Below are positions 23,808 through 34,259 of a stretch of DNA of 64,000 bases, piece by piece (the first letter of the stretch is position 1; every line of letters starts with the position of its first letter). Location: positions 48,613,001 through 48,677,000 of the forward strand of contig OX419758.1 of NCBI GenBank assembly GCA_948567375.1, given 5' to 3'. The stretch is from Lunularia cruciata (lineage: Eukaryota > Streptophyta > Marchantiopsida > Lunulariales > Lunulariaceae). Both the position numbers and the translations under genes were made by a program. The notes beneath the pieces were generated by a model. That model worked only from the letters and a program-made list of their open reading frames with translations. It did not search any database and was not told the origin of the DNA.

Positions 23808-25160
23808 TCATTCCATATACTCAAAATGATGAGCAAAGCATTTTTGCATCACCCTTGACCTACTTTCCTCTCTACTAAGCTCCATTCCCTTGAGAGACAC
23901 TTCTAAATCTATTTGAGTTTCTTCTATAAATCCACCATTATCTTCTAACCATACATTTGACCTATTGATACAAAAGTTATGTAAAATAATACAAACTAAA
24001 ACACACTTTAACAAATATGTATTTCTACTATTGTCTTTAAGTTGCTCTCTTAGCTCATGAAGAGAATGCCATCTAACTTTCAATACTCCTATACAATGCT
24101 CATCTATCAACCTTGCCTTTGCCAAATATTTGTTGAAGTCTTGCTTGTCTTCCATTCGGGCATGCTTGAAAGCTAGTACTAAGTGATGCATGGGTATATA
24201 ATTGGAATCACCTAAATGTACTTTTGGCCTTGAAACTGATACATCCTCCTCTCGGGTTCAAATCATTTTACAATGATGATTTTTTCAAACACATCCTGTT
24301 GTGACATGACCTTGGCATTCTTGCAAATAAACAAATCAAATCTAACCTTTAACTAAATCATGGCAAATGTACAAGAAGGTGCACCAATGCTAATGAACTG
24401 AACAAAAGAACAAAACAAAAATTTGAACTAGATATTTAACATTTACCTTCCATAAAATGTATAATTCTCCTTTACAAATCACTTGGCCATTTATGGAATA
24501 AGAGCCCCTTTTGCTAAATAGATTTCTCTATCCATTGGGGTTGAGTAGCAAGAGGAAAAAATGTTCCATCTACCAAAAATACACAACCAAAGAAACATTT
24601 GTGTGCAAAAATTGCAGATATTCTCCTCCTTTCCTCATGGTCCGCCCGTGCCACTTGACTTCTCATCAAATCCAATATGGTTATCATAACTTGGTCAGTA
24701 AAGGCAATTGTTGAACCTGCACTAATACCCCAAATGTTTAACCCCCTTGCAACACAAGCTCCATTACCATGATGCCTAAATCTGTCGAGAGCTAGAACTA
24801 CTTATATGTACATTGATAGTTCTTTTCAAATACACTGTGAGTTTTTATCAAAAGTACTTATGTTGAAAGAGAATCAACATCCATTCTTGTCAGCTGCCAA
24901 AAAGCCTTCACATCTAGAGTTCTAAACTATTTCATCACAAATTCCCAACTACGAGGGTACGTAATTCTAGGTTCTAAGTACCTATGCATATGTGCATACT
25001 TCCACCCACTAATCAATAATTCTAGCATATCTAAATCTCCCTTTTCATCTTCTAGTTCATATGATGATATCTCCAAATATAATTATATAATGCATTGTAT
25101 AAATTTCCTAAAGTTTCTAGTTAGTTCTCCACGAGTGCTATCTCTTAGCATGTTCTATGA
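23808..25160 (-). pseudogene. PIF/Harbinger DDE transposase, copy A
   Basis: In order on the minus strand: an N-terminal region to about 25150 (remnant of the helix-rich DNA-binding part); a first-Asp segment LVDGTFFPLATQP at about 24570-24530; a possible intron donor (GGTAAATG) at about 24446 after ENYTFYG; the second Asp in HLGDSNYIPMHHL at about 24230-24190; and the third acidic residue in IDEHCIGVLKVRWHSL at about 24110-24065. The C-terminus has the family pattern ILHNFCINRS. These are the DDE motifs of the PIF/Harbinger family (HARBI1-like). Frameshifts occur around the first Asp and in the N-terminal half, so it is inactive. The last 127 residues (24191-23808) remain open. Confidence 0.8.
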
Positions 25161-25744
25161 TGTTCTCCTCAATTCTTGAATCCACAAAATTAACACCCAC
25201 GAGTGCTACCTCTCGGCATGCTCTACTCTCTTTGCATTGTATGCACAATGAACAAGAGAGCGGAATAAGAGATTCATCGGAACTTGTACTACTTGAACAA
25301 GGAATTTTCAAACAAGGAAATGATGGAATTTGGATTGTGCTTCAATTGAATTCACTCTCCTTCCTTCCGACCTTCACACATTCTTTCACCCCGCACACAT
25401 TCTTCCCACTCTGCTGTCAATTTCTCATTCTCGTCCTCGTACATCTCACGATGTTCTCATACATATAGAGAACAATCCTCTCCTCCCTTTAGGTGGCAAC
25501 TGGATTCACCCTAATCTAGACATTTCATTAACCCTAAATTGTAATTAATGCTTTACGGTGTCTCAACGGAAAACTCCATATTCTTTATTTCATTTGAACC
25601 ATTTTTTATGGAGTTTGCTAATAATAAAGAGCTTGGACAGAACTCCGTAGTGGATCCCTTTCTTTTCTTTTCCGGCCCGCACCCATACCTATTTAGTCAG
25701 TCCTTGGTAGAATTCTATATGACAATATACAAAATTTCATAAAA
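25161..25744. other. Harbinger copy A right subterminal region
   Basis: Non-coding sequence between the transposase 5' end and the terminal inverted repeat. Its last 170 bp (from about 25570) align with 61290-61460 of copy B. It lacks the 57-60-bp and 58-bp tandem arrays found in copy B. Confidence 0.5.
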
Positions 25745-25762
25745 CTATTTCTGAAACCCCCC
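25745..25762. repeat. Right terminal inverted repeat, Harbinger copy A
   Basis: CTATTTCTGAAACCCCCC is the inverse of the left end of copy B at 50888 (AGGGGGTTTCAGAAATAG), matching at all but the last base, and aligns with the right end of copy B (61462-61479). Confidence 0.7.
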
Positions 25763-27330
25763 GGTATTAACGTGTTGGTTGTGCTCTTCATTTACATCAG
25801 AGTAACGAACTGATAGAAACGTACAGACATAGCCCAACATCCTTTGTCATTATGTAACAGTGCACTTGGGACCAGGTTGAAAACTCACTGTCTGTTCTAA
25901 CTGTAATAGACCCCAAGAACATTCTCTTTCTTTAACATTTAGACTAGAGACAACTTTATGAGTGCAATTTACTGTTTGGATGTAATAATTTAAAATTTAT
26001 ACATATTTTATAATAAATAGTTTTACATGTATAGATTTACCGGTCAGTTAGCTCTTCTCTCAATGAATACCATTTTATTTAATGATTGCATTTCTCAAAA
26101 CCTTTACTTTGAATATCCCAACCCTAGATATGGGTAACTGAATCTTTGTAAAGTTGCACTCATGAAGTATTGGGATAACTGCTAAACATTGACGGCGATT
26201 CATTGAACTTATCGAGAGTGTTTTGTAGGCTTGAGTTTAGAAAATTAGAATTAGATAAAGGGGCGTCTGGCCTACAAATCCACTCAGTTTATGTTTCCTC
26301 GTATGATTTGTTCTGTCTGGGGGCCTGAATACTCATCACATCCTAAATTTAGATAGTTATTAGTTAAACAGTTCGTTGCTATTATAGTTCGGGAGAAGCT
26401 CCGGAGATTGTAACCTCAAGTAGGTGACTATTATTGTAGATTATTGCCGAAGTAATCGTTCATAAAATTGATGCCTTCAAACAAGTAAGAATTGCATCCA
26501 TATTTTCAGGCAAGATTTGAGAGGAAAGGGTTGCACACAGAAAGGAAACAACTAGCTCTTTTATCAATTCACTCAAGGATCGTGAACGTTCCACTGCACT
26601 CTTTTTTCATAATTAGTTTAATTAGTGTATTTATTTAGTTAGTATGCTCAATGGCAATTGAGACATGGAGAACAAACGAAGTATGTAAAAAAACTGGTAT
26701 ATTATCTTTTCTAATAAAAAAATAATTAACTAAATATATTTTAATTGCAGAAATGATATAGGAAACACTATAAAATTATAATTACTATCGAGTATTATGA
26801 TATTATTTTACAAAATTGGGCAAATATAGAATTCCAAAGTAAAATTATTGCCTATGTAATGCTTGTCAAAATGGTTTTAGTCGAGCAAGTTTTATACTGC
26901 AATTCAGATTCAACTACTTAAACAAGGATTAAATAAAGGCCAATTTGAATTGCAGTGCTTGCTTGCATTAATTAAATAATGGTCACACACTAACAAAATC
27001 TATTAAAAAAAATTTATATAAAGATTTTAAAAAATTGTAAATTCGAGGCAAAAGGCAATACGCATAGAATATGAAGAAAGATAAGAAGACCCTTTCAACC
27101 CTTACCAAAATAAAACCTAACAAGACCCTAAGCAATGTTACAATAGTCCATGGAACCCCATAAGCATCGTAACGGCGAAACATCGAGGAGATTTAATTAA
27201 GGTGAATTATTATGATCCACATTAAACAAAGGAAATGGCCCAAAAGAGTACATAGTCTACATAATTACGAAAAGAGTATATAAAACCTTACTACCTTGAC
27301 CACAATCTCTATACCAAAACTTGGCTCACG
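25763..27330. other. AT-rich spacer, no gene
   Basis: No frame here resembles a protein. It is increasingly AT-rich from 26590. A 66-residue minus frame (27183-26983) is hydrophobic low-complexity sequence and was not accepted. Confidence 0.5.
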
Positions 27331-27339
27331 GAGGTTAGA

Positions 27340-27860
27340 GTACAGTAGGTGATTCTCATTCTTCGCCGGGGCTTCAGTATGTACTCTCCGTACGGAGGAG
27401 CGCGATTTACTCACCAGGTCCTTTCCTGCCTTCCCTTTCAGGCAAGACTCCCTTTACCTCCTTTGCAGTATCGACGTAGATATCATCCTCCGCCCGCCTT
27501 GCGTGGCATCTGGGCGAATCGTACCCTTCTTCAGTGATTTGGACGCGGTATGGACACTAGCTGACACGTGGTTCTACAAGATTCGGACCCGCGGAATATC
27601 CGTTAAATTGCTCGAGATATTGTACTCGACATTCGCATACATTCGTATACTCGTCGTGCTTGTACGCCATAACCGTATATGGACAACCAGTGTCTGCTGT
27701 AGAGTTTTAACCTCTATTCGAGCACGAGACAAGACCGCGATTCCAGACATCTGTATACTCCTTTGCAGCTGGTCCCACGTTTACAACTCCACTTGTGCGT
27801 ACGGTTCAACATCACTGTTTATGCAGTGATGTTGAACCGTACAGGCCACTTCACATGGCT
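27340..27860. other. GC-richer island of unknown nature
   Basis: About 500 bp with many CG dinucleotides, unlike the CG-poor neighbours. It includes a CACGTG G-box core at about 27565 (GACACGTGGTTC) and ends in a perfect hairpin. Two overlapping short plus-strand frames exist (62 and 108 residues) but neither resembles a protein. It could be a promoter or first-exon relic of a lost gene, or a young insertion. Confidence 0.35.
27799..27842. repeat. Perfect hairpin, 19-bp stem, 6-nt loop
   Basis: GTACGGTTCAACATCACTG (27799-27817), loop TTTATG, then its exact reverse complement (27824-27842). There are no mismatches. The stem is too short for a typical plant microRNA precursor. Confidence 0.95.
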
Positions 27861-27921
27861 ATAGACTCTATTGGAGCTTAGCTCCATGTTAAATTTTTTT
27901 TCTCCCTTGTCCGGCTTGATG

Positions 27922-27995
27922 GGGTCTTCTCATCCTTCAATTTTTCCTAAGGATGGAGTCTTCCCATCCTTCAGTTTTCCCAAGGATGGGAAGAC
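27922..27995. repeat. Two tandem 36-bp inverted-repeat units
   Basis: Two adjacent units share the pattern GTCTTC(C/T)CATCCTTCA...TTTT-CC-AAGGATGG. The second is a perfect 14-bp stem (GTCTTCCCATCCTT, 10-nt loop, inverse; 27958-27995), the first an imperfect one. The stem sequence is the same as the core of the motif dispersed elsewhere in the window. Confidence 0.8.
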
Positions 27996-28075
27996 AGTGT
28001 TCTCAACTTTGTATATTTTAACTAGAGCATCAAGTTCGTTCTTGAGAATTTGTGGCTCATAAGGTCATGTTATAC

Positions 28076-28475
28076 TTATAGCTTCATTAACCTATTAGCA
28101 AACATCCTCCAATGATCATGACTTACATTGCCTTGGTTACAATGATTAATATAAATGTTTTCATACGTATCCCAAAAAAATTTCACATGATTAGAAATCC
28201 ACTCCACTTTAGCTTTCTTTGGAAGAGAAATACTTGTAAATAAAATTGAACAGAAGAAAAAAATCAACATACTGTTATTTTGTAGTAATATCTCAATCTA
28301 CATAATGAAATAGTCAAAATCATACCTTTCATAAGAGGATCCTTTGCTGTCGATGTATTCTTTTCTGCACCAAGATTCTTTTTGGATGGAGCTTGTGAAT
28401 CTCTCACCAATGTATTTGGTTCCACAGATGGAAGAGTTCCTAAGGCATTCTCATTCTATGCAATCTCTTCCATTC
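28076..28475 (-). pseudogene. Myb/SANT-like gene fragment, broken
   Basis: Two exon-like pieces lie on the minus strand. The 5' piece (28475-28327) starts ATG, has an in-frame TAG at codon 6, and ends at a GTATGA donor. The 3' piece (about 28217-28076) encodes KAKVEWISNHVKFFWDTYEN followed by HDHWRMFANRLMKL. The W...H.K.F...Y and W...(F) spacing fits a Myb/SANT-like domain of the type found in plant regulators and in Harbinger ORF1 proteins. A likely acceptor lies at about 28218 (TTCCAAAG). The stop and short length argue for a relic. It could be a stray Harbinger ORF1. Confidence 0.4.
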
Positions 28476-29029
28476 TTCTACACCAAATTCAAAAACATAC
28501 ATTGACACAAAACTTCTGACCTAAAATACTTTCATTTCTAAGTCACACATGACAAGCTCAGAATAATGTTAAATTCAAACTGTAAAGAAGTACAACATGT
28601 CCAAAAGTGAAAAGTTAAAACACATTCCATTTGCATCCAATCTTGAAGGTCAAAAGTCAAACTTGAAGATGTATTTGCTTGGAAAGATGAAAGGCTCAGT
28701 CTCACAAAGACTGGAAGTCAGAAGGCTCACTCTCTGGAAAACCTAAACCTATCATAGAAAGGGAATTTTGATATTCTATTGCACATTGTATCACTTGACC
28801 CATTAACCTAGACAATTCCCGGTTTGAAAGGGCTCAAATGGAGCTAGAGTTGCCTGACATAGAGGCTCCGGCAAAGGGTCTGCACGTCAGGCAAACCCGA
28901 TGTGCATACAAACCCCATCAGCACTCTACCCAAATCATTATTGCCGGACTTTGTCTTTTAGTGGCCACCGGAGCCCAAAAGAGCCATGTGAATTGGGTAA
29001 GAGTAGAGTCACAACACGTAAGAAACGAT

Positions 29030-29300
29030 CACATGTGAAAACAAGAAGGATGGGAAGCCCATCAAGCTCACACAAAATATAAAGGGTAAAATCTCAATAG
29101 ACATAGAGGGTAAAATGAAGTTAAGTCTCACTAATATCAAGAAAGGAAATCTGCCCTTTAATATCCAAGATACCTAAGTTATGCAAGGTACGTAGAGTCC
29201 AGAACCTGGTGGACTCACCTCACCTTGAATGGAAACCCCATTTTACCTCTTTTGTTTCTCCCTTGTACGGATGGGTCTTCCCATCGTGGTCGCCTTTTTC
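29030..29300. repeat. Inverted pair of the dispersed GGATGGGAAGACC motif
   Basis: Plus-strand copy at 29041-29150 (AGAAGGATGGGAAGCCCATC, then a GAGGGTAAAATGA tail). An inverted copy lies at about 29215-29290 (reverse complement contains GATGGGAAGACCCATC, then AAAAGAGGTAAAATGGGG). Together they could form a long imperfect hairpin, as in a MITE, but the ends and target duplication are not clear. Confidence 0.4.
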
Positions 29301-29340
29301 ACCTTGAATGGAAATCAAAAAATTATGAGGATACTTTCAA

Positions 29341-31420
29341 GTTACATTGAGCTCCAGTGTAAATAAATAGTCTAGAGAGTGACCAGGTCTATATTTGTAG
29401 ACATTGTCATTATACTTTATATTTAGGATATATAAATTAAAAATCATATACTCTTGTATACTAACAATAAAACCAGAAATAATATCTATTTTAACCTAAT
29501 TTCTATTATAACATCCCCTTTTTCCCTCTAATTAACTTTTTTGAATCCTATAGTTCTCATTGCAATATTTATTAAAATAGCACTTATTGCAAATAGATAC
29601 TTGAGTATCAAATTTTAGACATTAAAATTTATATTTAATGAGTGTAATATCTAGAAGAATTGTAGTTACTAAGAAACTGAACTCATACATTTATTATCAA
29701 AGGAATGTTAATCATAGCAATTTGTTTTACACAAGACTACTATTTTTGTCCCTACATATTCAGTCTCTTTCCAATTTTTCTAAATGGAATATGGTTGAAT
29801 GGAAACCTATGAATTATAATTATAATTGATTTGTATCATTGGACTAAATAAACCAAGTTAATTATGATTTCACTACCTCAATAATATAACATGTGAGCTA
29901 ATTGCAAATTACTTAGATTTGGATCTTACAACATTCAATACAATATTTTGAGTGATGGTTGATATCTTTTGTAAGCTTTTGATCTCCTCCATTTACGTTG
30001 TGATTGCTATGTGAATAAAATATGATTATATATAATAAATAAATAAATAATATTTAATCAATAAATTAATTATGTAAGTATATATTTAGAATTTATTTTC
30101 ACATGTGAATGAATTTATAGATTTTAGTTGCTATTATGTTTATTAATCACAAATTGAGCAATTTATGTACTTATTATATATTGAAAGTAATTGTATAATA
30201 TGCTTTGTTGGGTTTGGCATCTAATTTTTCACTTCAAATAAATATACACAGTTTATTCTAAATTCTTACTCTTATACTTTATAATTGATAAGATACTATA
30301 TAAATAGATCAAAATAAAAGTATCATCATAAAATATTGTGAATTCAAATAAACCAAACAAAAAGTCCTCAAACCAAAAAGTATCATTCATGATATCCACA
30401 AGTGATTTTTATTTATATTATATAATTTAGGTATATTCTTTTGGATACAATTAATCTATAGATAAGTATAAAACTATATATATTTTAAAATATATAAAAA
30501 GAAATTTAAATTTAATACATAATAGCTTAGAAAAAAATAAGTGAATTTAAGTGGAGAACAATGAAATGACTACCTTATGAGCATAATCCATTTTCCAAAA
30601 TGCTTAGAAGAATAGATTGGAAAGAATCACATTATCAGGTTACTTTTATTGATCTAGAAACTTCAAACATGATCTAATCTAATTCATTCAACTCAAGTTT
30701 CTACTTGTTTGATAATTTTAGGCTAATTATTAGTACTAGGATTATAAGAGTATAAAAACTACATAACATACATCAAATAATCAAATGTTTTAGACATGAA
30801 AAATAGAGGAAATAATCATTGCAAGCATTGAAATAGGTCTTTGAGCTCAATAAGAATACTCTAATGTTAGATATCTCCTAATAATATAATCTTTCAAGGT
30901 GAACAAGTTATGTGAAATTAGTGCTTATTGGTAGTTTTCTTCTATAAGGTGTTTCACATAAAAAGCCAAAATATATCTCTTAAGAAACCTAAAATCAATG
31001 AGACTTTTTCTTGAAAGTGTTAAGTGCTCTAGTTTTGACCAGAAGGTGGCCAAATAGTACATAGACATGTCACGACACACTTTGTTATAAGCCTAAGTTT
31101 TTAGTTGCTTTTTTATGTAAATAGTCTAAACTAGACCTTTGGAAGTGTTGATCACAAGAAGTGAAAATTCATAGGATGTCATGTTCACGTAATACAAAGA
31201 TGTGGGATGCTTAAAAAGATAGATTCCCCCCACAGCCATCCCACAAGAATGAGACCTGACTCATTTCATTTTCTTTCCATAAGGCTTTATGACAAGGATT
31301 TCCCAACAAACAAGCTACTATATTATGAGAAACCTTGACTTCAAAAGTTTATGTGAATGATGGGGTGCCATGATGACTTTCCCAAAAGTATAAAACTCCA
31401 CCAATTTTTGCCATTGTTTC
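29341..31420. other. AT-rich spacer, no gene
   Basis: Very AT-rich. The 63-residue plus frame at 29638-29829 has no recognisable features. No repeat shared with other parts of the window was noticed. Confidence 0.5.
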
Positions 31421-31560
31421 AAGAACATGAAAAAAGATAAACACATTGCCAAACAACAATTTGCATCCATTCCACACCCGGTCTCACGCTCACGATGGAC
31501 AATTGTGACCCTTCACCAATCGCCTCAATTGAAGATGGACAAACCTCACCCCAATTGGTA

Positions 31561-31570
31561 TATAAAAAGG
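31561..31570 (+). promoter_or_regulatory. TATA-like box before an unrecognised ORF
   Basis: TATAAAAAGG, preceded by CCAATTGG, lies 97 bp upstream of the ATG at 31658, a normal distance for a plant promoter plus a short pyrimidine-rich leader (TTTCTTCTCACATTTCTCTC type). This is context evidence only. Confidence 0.4.
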
Positions 31571-31657
31571 CCAACTCTAGTACGTGAGGTGAATCTTTCT
31601 GCAATTTTCAATTTTCACTTTTCACATTTCTTTCTTATTTCTCACATTTCTCTCTCC

Positions 31658-34210
31658 ATGACCACCATCTTTGATGATGTTTTGCAAGCAGTTTCTAAAG
31701 CAAAGTGCCAAGTTTTGTCAACATTATCAAGAGCTTGGGACATGGAATTGCAAAATAGAGTGAGAATTGCACTATCATGCGACATCAAATATTCAGTCAT
31801 GATGGGACGAACTCCCAAAGGAGATATTGAAGTGAAGAGAGGTGAGGTGGTGGAAATCTTGAGTAAACCTCTCAAGATTTTTGAGTGTGCATTATACTAT
31901 TGAACTCTACATCATGAAAAGAAAGATGGAATTACTATTGTGCAATTGGGGTCTCACAGATGGGGCCATGTTGCAAGAAATTAGCAATAATGCTAAGAAT
32001 CAATGTGGGAAGTCATTACAAGGATGTTGCACAATGTGGATGGAGGACCATTGGCCGTGGGTATTTGGTGCAAATTGCTTCCCATTTGGGAATTTATATA
32101 TTGATACCTTGTATGACAGACCCAAAAATGATTAAAGAAAAGAATTGATGACTTGTCCATTGAGGAAATCCATGAATAGGTATAAGATTGAAGATATGAG
32201 GGACCCGGCTTGACACACTATCATTGAAATAATAATGCAGTTTTTTTGTTCAAAATGAACAGACTACATCAATAAGAACTAGGCTATCTTCTTCCACCTT
32301 GTACACGAGTAGAAGCCAATTTATTGTGCAAGGATGTTTTGTGAGCTTTTGGAAGACATGATAGAAGGTTTTGTCACTATTGTGGTAGCCTTTATGGTTC
32401 ATTTCTACATTGGTATGAGAAACAAACAAGGTGAAAGAGAAGTTCTTATCCCACCTGCATCATCCAACTTACTTTAGTGGAGACCCCAACTTGTCAAAGG
32501 AGATCACCAACTACCATGAGGCGGACAAAGAATATGCCCGAACCAAGAATTTCATGTAAGTGGTAGAGACATATAGCTCCATTGCAATTTGAAACAGACT
32601 CTGGTGGCACAAACAAAGGTTTAAGCTTTCAAGAAACAAAAACAACACTAGGAGTTGGAACCTTTGTTAAAAGAGAGTGAGAGTAAAACCACATTATTCA
32701 AGTCCATTCAAGTGGAATGTCCATTGTAAGGAAAGGGGTTGGCTGACAAATGAGTTGTGTGTACTGCTCAAAGTACAAAGTCAGGGAGTTAGGAATCCTT
32801 CACATGAATTTCATCTCCCATAGTAGATGAAGGAGAAGAAAGCCTAAACAACAAAGCACAATCATTGCCTCCACTTAACAATAATGAATTTAAAAAGAAA
32901 AGGAAGGTGCCAATTGTGGAACTTGTCTCAACAATGGCAATGTTGTTCACTTTGGTTCCTAATGAGTGGAAGTGCCTTATTACAAAGAAAATGGATACAA
33001 ACAAAATTACTTGTTTGGTGACAAATTTTTTCAAGTGCACAAATGACAACAAGGTAGGGACATCACGCCAAGGTCTGAAATAACCTAGGAAATAAACCCC
33101 ATTGTCCCCAAGACGTGTAGGAAAATCTGATGGAGATGATACCATTGTTGACACCCTATCTCAACCAACAATAACAAAGCATGCAAGGACAAGGAAGTGG
33201 CTCCGGCTTGCAAAACAAAGGAAATGACCATCTTGGGTCATGACAAGAATCCTACACCTAAAACAAAGAATTCCATACAAAGACAATTTGGCAAGTATGG
33301 CAACTCTCTACATTGGCTTATGGTAGCATACACCATTCACATGGTGATGCCAGTGATGGAAGTATTGGAAAAGCTTTGGCTAATACAAAAAGTTAGATCC
33401 AAACAGAAAGGAACTAGCAGCCCTCATTCACCACTTGCATCACTTGGTCCAAACCCGGACAAACAAAAAGGACAAAGAAAGCAAGAAGCGCTTAGAGGAG
33501 TTCCAAAGGGAGGAACAAAAACAACAAGAGGAGTATGAAAAATTAATGCATGGCCTAAATAAGGAGGTTGATGACTATAGCCTGAAAGTCTTCCACCAAA
33601 GAACTCAACATGAGGAAGAAATATAGAAATCATGAAGACAAACTTGCATTGCTATGAAGCAAGTTAGAAATGACCCAAGTGGAAGCAAAGGCAATGGAGA
33701 CTTGAGACAACAATTTGAAACAATTTATTAGCCTCTGCATCTCCAACTTATCTACCAACCTTAAACTACTAAAGGAAAAGGTGTTGGAGCAAGCAAATTT
33801 GTCAAGAGATGACCAAAAGAATTGAGTGCTGAAAGAACCAAGCTAGACAACAAACAATCTGGGCTCCTCACCACTATTGGTCATATGACCACTTAGTTAC
33901 TAAGTCAGTTGGAATACATGACCAACAAAAACTCCTAATGCATGAAGGTAAAGGACTTGTGCACTCAAATTGATGCATTAGAGAGTAAGTGGTACTCAAA
34001 CAAGCAACTCAAATCATTGTCTATGAAGCTCTAGAGCCACACTAATGCCAAGTTTGAGGAGGCCTGGTCTAACTTTGAATGAAACATGGAGAGTTGTTGG
34101 AGGGAGCTTGTGAACCTTGTTTTCATCTACCAAGGAGCTGAGAGTTTGACCCAAGTCCCAACTACTCTTCCTAACAAAAAACCTTCTTACAAAGAAGATC
34201 ATGGTCATTT
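31658..34210 (+). pseudogene. Unrecognised decayed coding region, probably mobile-element derived
   Basis: A clean ATG opens 81 codons (31658-31903, MTTIFDDVLQAVSKAKCQVL...), and protein-like sequence continues in another frame (KKDGITIVQLGSHRWGHVAR at about 31920-31980). Farther on, frames at 33197-33538 and 33435-33626 are lysine/glutamate/glutamine-rich and predict as coiled coil (KRLEEFQREEQKQQEEYEKL). Similar helical pieces continue to about 34210 between stops. No RT, integrase or transposase motif was found. The mixture of an N-terminal domain and a long coiled coil recalls gag-like or accessory ORFs of retroelements, but the family is unknown to me. Confidence 0.4.
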
Positions 34211-34259
34211 CATCATCTAATGAGAAGACTTTGTTTCATACATATACACAACATCTTTC

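Larger units (their letters stand above)
20473..25762 (-). mobile_element. PIF/Harbinger-like transposon, copy A (left half missing)
   Basis: Collinear with 55270-61479 over its whole length, apart from a solo LTR and tandem arrays present only in copy B. It contains the unknown coiled-coil gene (minus), a spacer, a DDE transposase (minus) and a right terminal inverted repeat (25745-25762, CTATTTCTGAAACCCCCC). The left end, including any Myb-like ORF, is absent. The element begins abruptly at the truncated Gypsy-1 LTR. Confidence 0.75.

Noticed and set aside
26983-27183. Hydrophobic 66-residue minus-strand frame
   Set aside because: AT-rich low-complexity translation without a family pattern.
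27503-27829. 108-residue plus-strand frame in the CG-rich island
   Set aside because: No family motif; no coding-like periodicity noticed; it ends inside the hairpin.
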